A stretch of DNA of 64,000 nucleotides from Klebsiella africana (GTDB lineage Bacteria; Pseudomonadota; Gammaproteobacteria; Enterobacterales; Enterobacteriaceae). Below, one piece after another: positions 42,123 to 54,232 of this stretch (the stretch's first letter is position 1; every line of letters begins with the position of its first letter). The position numbers and the translations under genes were made by a program. The notes beneath the pieces were generated by a model. It was not told where the DNA came from, did not search any database, and was given only the letters and a program-made list of their open reading frames with translations. The stretch is from NCBI RefSeq assembly GCF_020526085.1, contig NZ_CP084874.1:744001-808000 (forward strand), in the 5' to 3' direction.

Positions 42123-43355
42123 ATGGCTAAGGTATCACTGGAAAAAGACAAGATTAAATTTCTGCTGGTTGAAGGTGTGCATCAAAAGGCAATCGATAGC
42201 CTTCGCGCAGCGGGTTACACCAACATTGAATTTCATAAAGGCGCGCTGGATTCCGAACAGCTGAAAGCGTCGATCCGTGATGCCCATTTCATCGGCCTGC
42301 GTTCCCGTACCCATCTGACTGAAGAGATTTTCGCCGCAGCGGAAAAACTGGTTGCCGTCGGTTGCTTCTGCATCGGGACCAACCAGGTCGATCTGAACGC
42401 CGCTGCGAAGCGCGGTATTCCGGTGTTTAACGCGCCGTTCTCTAACACCCGCTCGGTGGCCGAGTTGGTGATCGGCGAACTGCTGCTGATGCTGCGCGGC
42501 GTGCCGGAAGCCAACGCCAAAGCGCACCGCGGGGTGTGGAACAAGCAGGCGGTCGGCAGCTTCGAAGCGCGTGGTAAAAAGCTGGGCATCATCGGTTACG
42601 GCCACATCGGTACCCAGCTTGGCATTCTGGCGGAATCGCTGGGAATGCACGTCTTCTTCTATGATATTGAAAACAAACTGCCGCTCGGCAACGCCACTCA
42701 GGTACAGCATCTCTCCGACCTGCTGAACATGAGCGATGTGGTCAGCCTGCACGTGCCGGAAAACGCCTCTACCAAAAATATGATGGGCGCGGAAGAACTG
42801 GCGCTGATGAAGCCGGGCGCGCTGCTGATCAACGCCTCCCGCGGTACCGTGGTGGACATTCCGGCGCTATGCGATGCGCTGGCCAGTAAGCATCTGGCCG
42901 GGGCGGCTATCGACGTCTTCCCGACTGAACCTGCGACCAACAGCGACCCCTTCACTTCGCCGCTGTGCGAGTTTGATAACGTGATCCTCACACCGCATAT
43001 CGGTGGCTCCACTCAGGAAGCGCAGGAGAACATCGGTCTGGAAGTGGCTGGCAAGCTGGCGAAATACTCTGACAACGGGTCAACCCTGTCGGCAGTTAAC
43101 TTCCCGGAAGTTTCTCTACCGCTGCACGGCGGCCGCCGTCTGCTGCATATCCATGAGAACCGGCCGGGCGTCCTGACCGCAATCAACCAAATCTTCGCCG
43201 CGCAGAGCATCAACATTGCCGCCCAGTATCTGCAAACGTCGCCGCAGATGGGCTACGTGGTGATTGATATTGAAGCGGAAGAAGATGTTGCCCAGCAGGC
43301 GCTGCAGGCAATGAAAGCGATCCCGGGGACTATCCGCGCCCGTCTGTTGTTCTAA
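42123..43355 (+). CDS. serA: D-3-phosphoglycerate dehydrogenase
   Basis: A 410-residue enzyme for the first step of serine synthesis. NAD-binding GIIGYGHIGTQLGILAE, catalytic His in LTPHIGGSTQEAQENIG and a C-terminal ACT domain (HENRPGVLTAINQIFAAQSI) for serine feedback inhibition. The 269-bp upstream gap is AT-rich, compatible with Lrp control known in Escherichia. Serine feeds GlyA and the glycine cleavage genes further on. Confidence 0.97.
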   Translation: MAKVSLEKDKIKFLLVEGVHQKAIDSLRAAGYTNIEFHKGALDSEQLKASIRDAHFIGLRSRTHLTEEIFAAAEKLVAVGCFCIGTNQVDLNAAAKRGIPVFNAPFSNTRSVAELVIGELLLMLRGVPEANAKAHRGVWNKQAVGSFEARGKKLGIIGYGHIGTQLGILAESLGMHVFFYDIENKLPLGNATQVQHLSDLLNMSDVVSLHVPENASTKNMMGAEELALMKPGALLINASRGTVVDIPALCDALASKHLAGAAIDVFPTEPATNSDPFTSPLCEFDNVILTPHIGGSTQEAQENIGLEVAGKLAKYSDNGSTLSAVNFPEVSLPLHGGRRLLHIHENRPGVLTAINQIFAAQSINIAAQYLQTSPQMGYVVIDIEAEEDVAQQALQAMKAIPGTIRARLLF

Positions 43356-43369
43356 TCATTTTTGCCTCT

Positions 43370-43400
43370 CGGGCAGGTCGCGTACCTGCCCGTTTTTTTG
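43370..43400 (+). terminator. serA terminator
   Basis: CGGGCAGGT/ACCTGCCCG followed by TTTTTTTG. Lies between convergent serA and fau. Confidence 0.9.
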
Positions 43401-43438
43401 TTAATACTTTCCAGGCTGAATTTCTCGTCCCCGCGTAC

Positions 43439-44035
43439 CTACCAACACCAGGTTTTTCCCGGGGTGATGACCGCCGGCAGCGGGATATCCCACTCTTCGC
43501 TCGGCAGGCTATCCACCTGCTGGCAGTCGTGCGCGTAGCCCACCGGCTGCAGGCGATACTGCTGCCAGTTTTGCAGCGTCCGGTCGTAAAAACCGCCGCC
43601 CATTCCCAGCCGTTGGCCACTGACATCGAAGGCCACCAGCGGGGTCACCAGCACATCGAGTTCAGCCAGCGGCAGCACATCCCGCACATCGAGCTTCGGT
43701 TCGCGGATCTTCAGGCGATTCACGATCAGTTGGCTCTGCGGATGGTAGTGTAAAAACAGCAGATTGCCTGGGCTAAACGGATGTAGCACCGGCAGATACA
43801 CCCGCTTGCCGGCGCGCCAGAGCTGGTCGATCAGCGGCTGGGTGTCCAGCTCGCCGTCAAAGGAGAGAAACAGCGCCACGTTGTGGGCGAGAACTATCGG
43901 CGGCCAGGCCATCATCCGCTCGGCGGCCTGTTGGGCAAACAGGCGCTGTTGCGCCGGGCTGAGTGCGCGTCGACGATCGCGGATCTGCTGGCGAATATGC
44001 TGACGGGAGAGCAGGGTATCGGGCTGTATAGTCAT
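43439..44035 (-). CDS. fau: 5-formyltetrahydrofolate cyclo-ligase
   Basis: A 198-residue enzyme (YgfA) converting 5-formyl-THF to 5,10-methenyl-THF with ATP. The family motif LGMGGGFYDRTLQ and the N-terminal helix RQQIRDRRRALS are clear. 5-Formyl-THF inhibits glycine/serine one-carbon enzymes, linking it to gcv. It lies 98 bp downstream of 6S RNA and is co-transcribed with ssrS in Escherichia. Confidence 0.94.
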   Translation of the reverse strand: MTIQPDTLLSRQHIRQQIRDRRRALSPAQQRLFAQQAAERMMAWPPIVLAHNVALFLSFDGELDTQPLIDQLWRAGKRVYLPVLHPFSPGNLLFLHYHPQSQLIVNRLKIREPKLDVRDVLPLAELDVLVTPLVAFDVSGQRLGMGGGFYDRTLQNWQQYRLQPVGYAHDCQQVDSLPSEEWDIPLPAVITPGKTWCW

Positions 44036-44133
44036 GCAGGTCTCGTTACGAGCTGGCGAAACAATAGGAGCAAGTGTAATACAGGGCGGCTTCAGCCGAA
44101 AACACGTATGGGGGATGATGCGAAGTAAAGAAG

Positions 44134-44317
44134 GGAATCTCCGAGATGCCGCCGCAGGCTGTAACCCTTGAACCCTTGGTTCAAGGTGAATGTGTCGTCA
44201 CGGTTTTAAGGCTTCTCGGACGAACCGAGCATGCTCACCAACCGTGGAGCGCCACATTCTTGTGGTATGAAATATCGGCTCAGGGGACTGGCCCGCTTGC
44301 AAACATCTCAGAGAAAT
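44134..44317 (-). ncRNA. ssrS: 6S RNA
   Basis: 184 nt on the minus strand. The 5' end ATTTCTCTGAGATGTTTGCA and the 3' end CATCTCGGAGATTCC pair to form the closing stem, and the internal CTTGAACCCTTGGTTCAAGG-like hairpin is as in Escherichia 6S RNA. It mimics an open promoter and holds sigma70 RNA polymerase in stationary phase. Gene order zapA-ssrS-fau is the standard one. Confidence 0.97.
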
Positions 44318-44358
44318 TTTGTTCTTGCGATTACTCTAACACAGTTAACTGCAAAGTG

Positions 44359-44688
44359 TTATTCAAACTTCGACCCTGGTCTTTCGCTTATGCGACCTTG
44401 CTCAAGCAATGCCTGTTCAATAGTCTGCTGAAGCATGCGAATGCGCTGCTCCATGCTGGAAGCGTAGTCGCGGGTCTTCGCTTTTTCCTGAGTCAACTCA
44501 TAGCTGATGTTCAACGCGGCGATGAAGACCAGCTGCTCAGTATTTGTGACTCTAGTGCGTTCTTTTAAATCTTGCAACCGCTGATTAAGGTCTTCAGCTG
44601 CCTGATTCAGGGCATCCCTTTGTTCAGGCGGGCAATTCACTCGCAGTGAACGGCCGAAAATTTGGAGATCTACGGGTTGTGCAGACAT
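44359..44688 (-). CDS. zapA: Cell division protein ZapA
   Basis: A 109-residue FtsZ-associated protein. N-terminal domain [20 protein letters not shown] and a long C-terminal coiled coil (about residues 50-105) for dimer and tetramer formation; it bundles FtsZ filaments. The start fits the family; the 31 codons before it overlap the promoter region shared with ygfB. Confidence 0.95.
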   Translation of the reverse strand: MSAQPVDLQIFGRSLRVNCPPEQRDALNQAAEDLNQRLQDLKERTRVTNTEQLVFIAALNISYELTQEKAKTRDYASSMEQRIRMLQQTIEQALLEQGRISERPGSKFE

Positions 44689-44854
44689 GCCACCTTCCTG
44701 CTGATTGACTGCGCTGCCTTCACACCCTGACCCGGGTCTGCGAAGGGGCGACACTATAGCTACCCTGGTGCGAAGATACAAGCCCTATTCTGGTTCACCA
44801 GGGTCCAAAGTGGTAGCATACCATGAATATTCCTCCCAACGATGACGAATGCGC

Positions 44855-45433
44855 ATGTCTATACAGAACGAAATGCCTGGTTACAACGATGTAGACCAGT
44901 TACTGAACCAACAAGGGGTAGGTCTCACCCCGGCCGAAATGCACGGTTTGATCAGCGGATTGCTGTGCGGCGGCAACACGGACAGCAGCTGGCAGCCGCT
45001 GGTGCACGACCTGACCAACGAAGGCCTCGCCTTTGGTCATGAGCTGGCTCAGGCGCTGCGTAACATGCATTCCGCCATCAGCGACTCTCTGGATGACGAC
45101 GGCTTCCTGTTTCAGCTGTATCTGCCGGAAGGCGATGCGGTGAGCGTCTTCGACCGCGCCGACGCCCTTGCCGGCTGGGTCAACCACTTCCTTCTCGGCC
45201 TGGGCGTCAGCCAGCCGAAGCTGGATAAAGTGAAAGATGAAACCGGGGAAGCGATTGACGATCTGCGTAATATTGCCCAACTGGGCTACGATGAAGACGA
45301 AGATCAGGAAGAGCTGGAGATGTCTCTGGAGGAGATTATCGAGTATGTCCGCGTTGCCGCACTGCTGTGCCACGACACCTTTGCGCGTCAGCAGCCAACC
45401 GCACCGGAAGTCCGCAAACCGACACTACACTAA
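44855..45433 (+). CDS. ygfB: UPF0149 family protein YgfB
   Basis: A 192-residue acidic, all-helical protein with conserved [17 protein letters not shown] and the acidic segment [13 protein letters not shown]. Function uncertain; in Pseudomonas a homologue affects antibiotic resistance. First gene of ygfB-pepP-ubiH-ubiI. The ATG at 44855 gives the Escherichia length. Confidence 0.93.
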   Translation: MSIQNEMPGYNDVDQLLNQQGVGLTPAEMHGLISGLLCGGNTDSSWQPLVHDLTNEGLAFGHELAQALRNMHSAISDSLDDDGFLFQLYLPEGDAVSVFDRADALAGWVNHFLLGLGVSQPKLDKVKDETGEAIDDLRNIAQLGYDEDEDQEELEMSLEEIIEYVRVAALLCHDTFARQQPTAPEVRKPTLH

Positions 45434-45456
45434 CTAAAATTCGTTCAGGGGGCGTC

Positions 45457-46773
45457 ATGACTCAGCAGGAATTTCTCTCGCGTCGCCAGGCGCTGTTGGC
45501 GCAGATGCAGCCAGGCAGCGCGGCGCTGATTTTCGCTGCACCGGAAGCGGTGCGCAGTGCAGATTCGGAATATCCCTACCGGCAGAACAGCGATTTCTGG
45601 TACTTCACCGGCTTTAACGAACCGGAAGCGCTGCTGGTGTTGATTAAAAGCGATGAAACCCACAACCATAGCGTGCTGTTCAACCGGGTTCGCGATCTGA
45701 CCGCTGAGATCTGGTTTGGGCGCCGTCTGGGCCAGGAGGCCGCGCCGGCGAAGCTTGGCGTCGACCGGGCGCTGGCGTTCAGCGAAATCAACCAGCAGCT
45801 GTATCAGCTGCTCAACGGTCTGGACGCTATCTATTTCGCCCAGGGCGAATATGCCTATGCCGATGAGATTGTGTTCAACGCCCTCGAAAAACTGCGCAAA
45901 GGCTCGCGCCAGAATCTGCAGGCGCCGAACTCGGTTATCGACTGGCGGCCCATTGTGCATGAGATGCGCCTGTTTAAATCCGCGGAAGAGCTTGCCGTGA
46001 TGCGCCGCGCCGGGGAGATAACCGCGCTGGCCCATACCCGGGCGATGGAAAAATGCCGCCCTGGCATGTTCGAATATCAGCTGGAAGGTGAAATTCTCCA
46101 TGAATTCAACCGCCACGGGGCACGCTTCCCCTCCTATAACACCATCGTTGGCGGCGGCGAAAACGGCTGCATTCTGCACTACACCGAAAACGAATCTGAA
46201 CTGCGCGACGGCGATTTAGTCCTGATTGACGCCGGCTGCGAATATCGCGGCTATGCGGGCGATATCACGCGCACCTTCCCGGTAAACGGTAAATTCACCC
46301 AGCCGCAGCGCGAAATCTACGACATCGTGCTCGAATCGCTGGAAACCGCGCTGGAGCTTTATCGTCCGGGCACCTCGATCTATCAGGTTAACCAGGAAGT
46401 GGTGCGTATTATGATTACCGGCCTGGTACGGCTGGGGATCCTGAAAGGCGAAGTTGACGAGCTCATCGCCAACAACGCCCATCGTCCGTACTTCATGCAT
46501 GGCCTGAGCCACTGGCTGGGGCTGGATGTGCACGATGTCGGTAACTATGACACCGACCGTTCGCGCGTACTGGAGCCGGGAATGGTGCTGACCGTCGAGC
46601 CGGGGCTGTATATCGCCACCGATGCCGACGTGCCGCCGCAGTATCGCGGCATCGGCATCCGTATTGAAGATGACATTGTCATTACCGAAGACGGCAACGA
46701 AAATCTCACCGCCAGCGTGGTGAAGAAGGCGGATGAGATCGAGGCGCTGATGGCGGCGGCGCGCCAGTCATGA
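45457..46773 (+). CDS. pepP: Xaa-Pro aminopeptidase P
   Basis: A 438-residue M24 metallopeptidase releasing an N-terminal residue before proline. Metal ligands in LVLIDAGCEYRGYAGDITRTF (Asp, Asp), HGLSHWLGLDVHDVG (His), LTVEPGLYI (Glu) and GIRIEDDI (Glu). Begins 23 bp after ygfB and its stop overlaps ubiH by 4 bases, so the four genes are probably one operon. Confidence 0.95.
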   Translation: MTQQEFLSRRQALLAQMQPGSAALIFAAPEAVRSADSEYPYRQNSDFWYFTGFNEPEALLVLIKSDETHNHSVLFNRVRDLTAEIWFGRRLGQEAAPAKLGVDRALAFSEINQQLYQLLNGLDAIYFAQGEYAYADEIVFNALEKLRKGSRQNLQAPNSVIDWRPIVHEMRLFKSAEELAVMRRAGEITALAHTRAMEKCRPGMFEYQLEGEILHEFNRHGARFPSYNTIVGGGENGCILHYTENESELRDGDLVLIDAGCEYRGYAGDITRTFPVNGKFTQPQREIYDIVLESLETALELYRPGTSIYQVNQEVVRIMITGLVRLGILKGEVDELIANNAHRPYFMHGLSHWLGLDVHDVGNYDTDRSRVLEPGMVLTVEPGLYIATDADVPPQYRGIGIRIEDDIVITEDGNENLTASVVKKADEIEALMAAARQS

Positions 46774-47948
46774 GCGTGCTGATCGTCGGCGGCGGGATGA
46801 CCGGGGCGACGCTCGCCCTGGCCATCTCCCGTTTGACCGGCGGCGCGCTGCCGGTCCACCTCATTGAAGCGCAGGATCCGTATTCGTCACGCCACCCCGG
46901 TTTTGACGACCGGGCGATCGCCCTGGCCGCCGGCACCTGCCAGCAGCTGGCGCGCATCGGTATCTGGCAACGCCTCGCCGAACGTGCGACGCCCATCCAA
47001 CGAGTACACGTCAGCGACCGCGGTCATGCCGGGTTTGTGAATCTGGCGGCAGCGGATTATGGCCTGTCGGCACTGGGCCAGGTGGTTGAACTTCACGATG
47101 TCGGCCAACGGCTGTTTGATCTGCTGCGCAAGGCGCCGGGTGTGACGCTACACTGTCCGGCGAAAGTGGAAGCGGTCAACCGCAGCCAGGAGAGCGTCAG
47201 TCTCACCCTCGATAGCGGCGAAACGATCACCGGTAAGCTGCTGGTGGCGGCGGACGGTTCCCGTTCATCGCTGGGCGCTCGCTGCGGCATCAGCTGGCAG
47301 CAGCAGCCTTATGAGCAGATAGCGATCATTGCTAACGTCAGCACCGCGCTGCCGCACGAAGGCCGCGCTTTCGAGCGTTTTACCGAGCATGGGCCGCTGG
47401 CGATGTTGCCGATGTCGCAAGGGCGTTGTTCGCTGGTGTGGTGTCACCCGCAGTCGCGGCGCGATGAGGTGCTGAGCTGGTCTGACGAACGTTTTTGTCA
47501 GGCGTTACAGCAGGCGTTCGGCTGGCGGCTGGGACGTATTACCTACGCCGGGAAGCGCAGTGTCTATCCGCTGGCCCTCACCACCGCCAGCCGCGCGGTG
47601 TCGCACCGCCTGGCGCTGGTCGGCAATGCGGCGCAGACGCTGCACCCGATCGCCGGGCAGGGCTTTAATCTCGGCCTGCGCGATGTGATGAGCCTGGCGG
47701 AGCTGCTCGCTGACGCCCATCTCAGCGGCGAAGATGTCGGCCATTATTCACTGCTGTGTCGCTATCAGGCGCGCAGGGCAGGGGATAAAGCCGCCACCAT
47801 CGGCGTGACCGATGGGCTGGTGCATCTGTTTGCCAACCGTTGGGCGCCGCTGGTGGCGGGGCGCAACGTCGGTCTGATGGCGATGGAATTATTTACCCCG
47901 GCGCGCGATGCGCTGGCGCAGCGTACCCTCGGTTGGGTTCCCCGTTAA
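46770..47948 (+). CDS. ubiH: 2-octaprenyl-6-methoxyphenol 4-hydroxylase UbiH
   Basis: A 392-residue FAD monooxygenase of ubiquinone synthesis. Dinucleotide fold VLIVGGGMTGATLALAIS, the DG motif VAADGSRSSLGARCGI and GNAAQTLHPIAGQGFNLGLRD. Start ATG overlaps the pepP stop (ATGA). It acts with UbiI, encoded next, on different ring positions. Confidence 0.95.
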   Translation: MSVLIVGGGMTGATLALAISRLTGGALPVHLIEAQDPYSSRHPGFDDRAIALAAGTCQQLARIGIWQRLAERATPIQRVHVSDRGHAGFVNLAAADYGLSALGQVVELHDVGQRLFDLLRKAPGVTLHCPAKVEAVNRSQESVSLTLDSGETITGKLLVAADGSRSSLGARCGISWQQQPYEQIAIIANVSTALPHEGRAFERFTEHGPLAMLPMSQGRCSLVWCHPQSRRDEVLSWSDERFCQALQQAFGWRLGRITYAGKRSVYPLALTTASRAVSHRLALVGNAAQTLHPIAGQGFNLGLRDVMSLAELLADAHLSGEDVGHYSLLCRYQARRAGDKAATIGVTDGLVHLFANRWAPLVAGRNVGLMAMELFTPARDALAQRTLGWVPR

Positions 47949-47958
47949 GGAGTAGAAC

Positions 47959-49161
47959 GTGCAAAGTGTTGATGTTGCCATTGTTGGCGGTGGAATGGTG
48001 GGGCTGGCGGTAGCCTGCGGTCTACAGGGTAGCGGCCTGCGCGTCGCGGTGCTGGAGAAAGCAGAGCCGCAACCGCTGGCCGCCGATGCGCCGCCGGCGC
48101 TGCGCGTTTCGGCGATTAATGCCGCCAGCGAAAAGCTGCTGACGAAGCTGGACGTCTGGCGCGAGATCGTTGCCCAGCGCGCCAGCTGCTATCACGGTAT
48201 GGAAGTGTGGGATAAAGACAGCTTTGGCCGCATTAGCTTCGATGACCAGAGCATGGGCTTTAGCCACCTTGGCTATATCATCGAAAATGCCGTAGTGCAT
48301 TATGCATTGTGGCAGAAGGCGCAACGCTGCGCTGACGTCACCCTTCTGGCGCCGGCGGAACTTCAGCAGGTGGCGTGGGGCGAGAATGAAGCCTTTCTCA
48401 GCCTGCAGGACGGCAGCATGCTCACCGCCCGGCTGGTGATCGGCGCCGATGGCGCCAATTCGTGGCTGCGCAATAAAGCCGATATTCCATTGACCTTCTG
48501 GGATTACCATCATCATGCGCTGGTGGCGACCATCCGTACCGCTGAGCCGCACCAGGCGGTGGCCCGCCAGGCGTTCCATGGCGAGGGTATTCTGGCCTTC
48601 CTGCCGCTCAGCGATCCACATCTGTGCTCGATCGTCTGGTCGCTGTCGCCGGCGGAAGCGCAGCGGATGCAGCAGGCTGATGAAACCACCTTCAGCCAGG
48701 CGCTGAATATCGCCTTCGATAATCGCCTTGGTCTCTGCCAACTGGCAAGCGAACGTGAAGTCTTCCCGCTGACCGGCCGCTATGCCCGTCAGTTTGCCGC
48801 CCACCGGCTGGCGCTGGTCGGCGATGCCGCGCATACCATTCACCCGCTGGCCGGGCAGGGGGTCAACCTCGGTTTTATGGATGCCGCCGAGCTTATCGAT
48901 GAGCTGAAGCGCCTGCACGCCCAGGGCAAAGATATCGGCCAGCACCTTTATCTGCGCCGCTACGAGCGCAGCCGCAAGCACAGTGCGGCGCTGATGCTGG
49001 CGGGTATGCAGGGCTTCCGCGAAATGTTCTCCGGTAGCCATCCGGCGAAGAAATTCCTCCGCGATATGGGGCTCAAACTGGCTGATACGCTGCCGGGCGT
49101 GAAACCGCAGCTGATTCGCCAGGCGATGGGCCTGAACGATCTCCCCGCCTGGTTACGTTAA
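47959..49161 (+). CDS. ubiI: 2-octaprenylphenol C5-hydroxylase UbiI (VisC)
   Basis: A 400-residue FAD monooxygenase similar to UbiH: VDVAIVGGGMVGLAVACGL, IGADGANSWLRN and GDAAHTIHPLAGQGVNLGFMD. It adds the C5 hydroxyl in ubiquinone synthesis. GTG start with AAGGAG upstream, 10 bp after ubiH. Last gene of the operon; a terminator follows. Confidence 0.95.
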   Translation: MQSVDVAIVGGGMVGLAVACGLQGSGLRVAVLEKAEPQPLAADAPPALRVSAINAASEKLLTKLDVWREIVAQRASCYHGMEVWDKDSFGRISFDDQSMGFSHLGYIIENAVVHYALWQKAQRCADVTLLAPAELQQVAWGENEAFLSLQDGSMLTARLVIGADGANSWLRNKADIPLTFWDYHHHALVATIRTAEPHQAVARQAFHGEGILAFLPLSDPHLCSIVWSLSPAEAQRMQQADETTFSQALNIAFDNRLGLCQLASEREVFPLTGRYARQFAAHRLALVGDAAHTIHPLAGQGVNLGFMDAAELIDELKRLHAQGKDIGQHLYLRRYERSRKHSAALMLAGMQGFREMFSGSHPAKKFLRDMGLKLADTLPGVKPQLIRQAMGLNDLPAWLR

Positions 49162-49583
49162 CCGCGTCACACTTCTTTCACCCGGCCTGCGCGCCGGGTT
49201 TTTCCCCTCATTTGAAATATTCTAATTTCACCTCTTTTTTCGCATTAGATTTATTAATGCGTCCTTTTTTTTGTTAAAGAAATTAGGACCATGAAATCGA
49301 ATAAAACACCATCATAACCTAATTGCTGCGTCTTTAATGTTAATTTTATGTGGCATAAATCGCTTTTTTCCAGTCAATAACTCTGTAGGCTTTTTGGTGG
49401 ATTTTAGTCATAAGCTAATGTGATGCCCTGAATGAGCTTATGGTTTAGTGCCGGGTTCGGTGGTAAGTTCAGGCAAAAGAGAACGTTTGCGTCGGCGTCC
49501 GTCAGCGATGCCGCCGCCGAATTTCGTGGCACAAAATTGCCGCCAATCTCGTGGCTGGTTCCGTTTTATTCGATGAGGAAAAG
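49162..49583 (+). promoter_or_regulatory. gcvTHP control region
   Basis: 422 bp upstream of gcvT. After the ubiI terminator it is AT-rich with five CTAAT/ATTAG words (49222-49226, 49244-49248, 49282-49286, 49319-49323, 49415-49419), the core sequence of GcvA sites in Escherichia gcv. AT-rich tracts fit Lrp binding. The segment from about 49430 is GC-richer and is probably the transcribed leader. No glycine riboswitch fold was seen. Confidence 0.6.
49181..49205 (+). terminator. Terminator after ubiI
   Basis: CCCGGC-CTGCGC-GCCGGG followed by TTTTT. Confidence 0.88.
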
Positions 49584-50678
49584 ATGGCTCAACAGACTCC
49601 GTTGTATGAACAACACACGCTGTGCGGCGCTCGCATGGTGGATTTCCATGGCTGGATGATGCCGCTGCATTACGGGTCCCAGATTGATGAGCACCATGCG
49701 GTGCGCGGCGATGCAGGGATGTTCGATGTGTCGCATATGACCATCGTCGATTTCCACGGCAGCCGGATCCGCGAGTTCTTGCGCTATTTACTGGCCAACG
49801 ATGTGGCGAAGCTGACCACCCCAGGCAAAGCGCTCTACACCGGCATGTTGACCGCCTCCGCTGGCGTCATCGATGACCTGATTGTTTATTTCCTCTCTGA
49901 AGATTATTTCCGCCTCGTTGTTAACTCTGCCACCCGTGAAAAAGACCTCGCCTGGATCCGTGAACAAGCCGAACCTTACGGCCTCGAAATTACCGTTCGC
50001 GACGATCTGTCGCTGATCGCGGTGCAGGGTCCGCAGGCGAAAGCGAAGGCGGCGACGCTGTTTACTGATGCGCAGCGCCAGGCCGTGGAAGGCATGAAGC
50101 CGTTCTTCGGTGTACAGGCCGGCGACCTGTTTATCGCCACCACCGGTTATACCGGCGAAGCGGGTTATGAAATCGCGATGCCGAACGAGCAGGCGGCGGA
50201 TTTCTGGCGTGGTCTGCTGGACGCTGGCGTTAAGCCGTGTGGTCTTGGCGCGCGCGACACCCTGCGCCTGGAAGCCGGGATGAACCTGTACGGCCAGGAG
50301 ATGGACGAAGGCGTTTCCCCGCTGGCGGCGAACATGGGCTGGACTATCGCCTGGGAGCCCGCCGATCGTAACTTCATCGGCCGCGAAGCGCTTGAGATGC
50401 AGCGCGAAAAAGGCACCGAGCAGCTGGTTGGCCTGGTGATGACCGAGAAAGGCGTCCTGCGCGGCGGCCTGCCGGTACGTTTTACCGATAGCGACGGTAA
50501 TCAAAAAGAAGGCATTATCACCAGCGGCACCTTCTCGCCGACGCTGGGCTACAGCATCGCGCTGGCTCGCGTACCGGCCGGGATTGGCGAAACCGCGGTG
50601 GTGCAAATTCGTAACCGTGAAATGCCGGTAAAAGTGACTAAACCTGGTTTTGTACGCAATGGCAAAGCCATTGTGTGA
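49584..50678 (+). CDS. gcvT: Aminomethyltransferase, glycine cleavage T protein
   Basis: A 364-residue folate-dependent enzyme that takes the aminomethyl group from GcvH and releases ammonia and 5,10-methylene-THF. Motifs [32 protein letters not shown] and [31 protein letters not shown]. Start [10 protein letters not shown] with GAGGAAAAG upstream fits the family; an ATG is not available in the 11 codons before it except a non-ATG start. First gene of gcvTHP. Confidence 0.96.
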   Translation: MAQQTPLYEQHTLCGARMVDFHGWMMPLHYGSQIDEHHAVRGDAGMFDVSHMTIVDFHGSRIREFLRYLLANDVAKLTTPGKALYTGMLTASAGVIDDLIVYFLSEDYFRLVVNSATREKDLAWIREQAEPYGLEITVRDDLSLIAVQGPQAKAKAATLFTDAQRQAVEGMKPFFGVQAGDLFIATTGYTGEAGYEIAMPNEQAADFWRGLLDAGVKPCGLGARDTLRLEAGMNLYGQEMDEGVSPLAANMGWTIAWEPADRNFIGREALEMQREKGTEQLVGLVMTEKGVLRGGLPVRFTDSDGNQKEGIITSGTFSPTLGYSIALARVPAGIGETAVVQIRNREMPVKVTKPGFVRNGKAIV

Positions 50679-50702
50679 TTTCCCTTTTTTGGAGATGAAT
50701 TG

Positions 50703-51092
50703 ATGAGCAACGTACCAGCAGAACTGAAATACAGCAAAGAACACGAGTGGCTGCGTAAAGAAGCGGACGGCACCTATACCGTCGGGATCACCGAGCACGC
50801 GCAGGAGCTGCTTGGCGATATGGTTTTCGTTGACCTGCCGGAAGTAGGCGCCACCGTTGAAGCGGGCGCCGATTGCGCCGTTGCCGAATCCGTGAAAGCG
50901 GCTTCCGATATCTACGCGCCGATTAGCGGTGAAATCGTTGCCGTCAACGAAGAGCTGAACGACTCTCCGGAACTGGTCAACAGCGACCCGTATACCGACG
51001 GCTGGATCTTCAAAATCAAAGCCAGCGACGAAGCGCAGGTTGCCGCGCTGCTGGATGCCGCCGCATATGAAGCTCTGTTAGAAGACGAATAA
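50703..51092 (+). CDS. gcvH: Glycine cleavage system H protein
   Basis: A 129-residue lipoyl carrier that shuttles the aminomethyl group between GcvP and GcvT. The lipoylated lysine is Lys65 in [13 protein letters not shown]. Ribosome site GGAG; ATG at 50703 preferred over the TTG just before it. 24 bp after gcvT. Between it and gcvP lies a hairpin element. Confidence 0.96.
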   Translation: MSNVPAELKYSKEHEWLRKEADGTYTVGITEHAQELLGDMVFVDLPEVGATVEAGADCAVAESVKAASDIYAPISGEIVAVNEELNDSPELVNSDPYTDGWIFKIKASDEAQVAALLDAAAYEALLEDE

Positions 51093-51105
51093 ATACGCTT
51101 CATCC

Positions 51106-51202
51106 TTCACGCTGCAGGGGCGTTGGCTTCCTGGCTCCCCCGGTCACTTACTTTTGTAAGCTCCCGGGGAGTCGCTGTGTCGCCGCCTTCCTGCAGCGCG
51201 AA
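51106..51202. repeat. 97-bp long hairpin element inside the gcv operon
   Basis: An imperfect palindrome centred at 51154 with ends TTCACGCTGCAGG and CCTGCAGCGCGAA and tip CTTAC-TTTT-GTAAG (51147-51160). Located between gcvH and gcvP. It resembles mobile palindromic extragenic elements of enterobacteria, but I cannot assign a named family. As RNA it would form a long stem in the gcv mRNA. Confidence 0.75.
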
Positions 51203-51218
51203 TGATTTTGCGTATTCT

Positions 51219-51250
51219 GGCCCGGTAAGCATCAGCGCTTGCCGGGCAAA
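51219..51250. repeat. REP sequence upstream of gcvP
   Basis: GCCCGGTAAGC...GCTTGCCGGGC palindrome, a typical REP, 48 bp before the gcvP start. Confidence 0.75.
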
Positions 51251-51297
51251 CCAGTCAGACAATCACGATTCACCGCACGTTTCAGGAACCATCGCTC

Positions 51298-54171
<2,874 letters not shown>

Positions 54172-54193
54172 GTGGCGAATTAGCTAAACGTTT

Positions 54194-54221
54194 AAAGGCG
54201 CTGCGGCGCCTTTATTTTTTT
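54194..54221 (+). terminator. gcv operon terminator
   Basis: AAAGGCGC-TGCG-GCGCCTTT followed by ATTTTTTTT. Confidence 0.88.
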
Positions 54222-54232
54222 GGAGAGAAGGT

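Noticed and set aside
49432..49659. 75-codon ORF overlapping the gcvT start
   Set aside because: Different frame from gcvT, no ribosome site, within the gcv leader.
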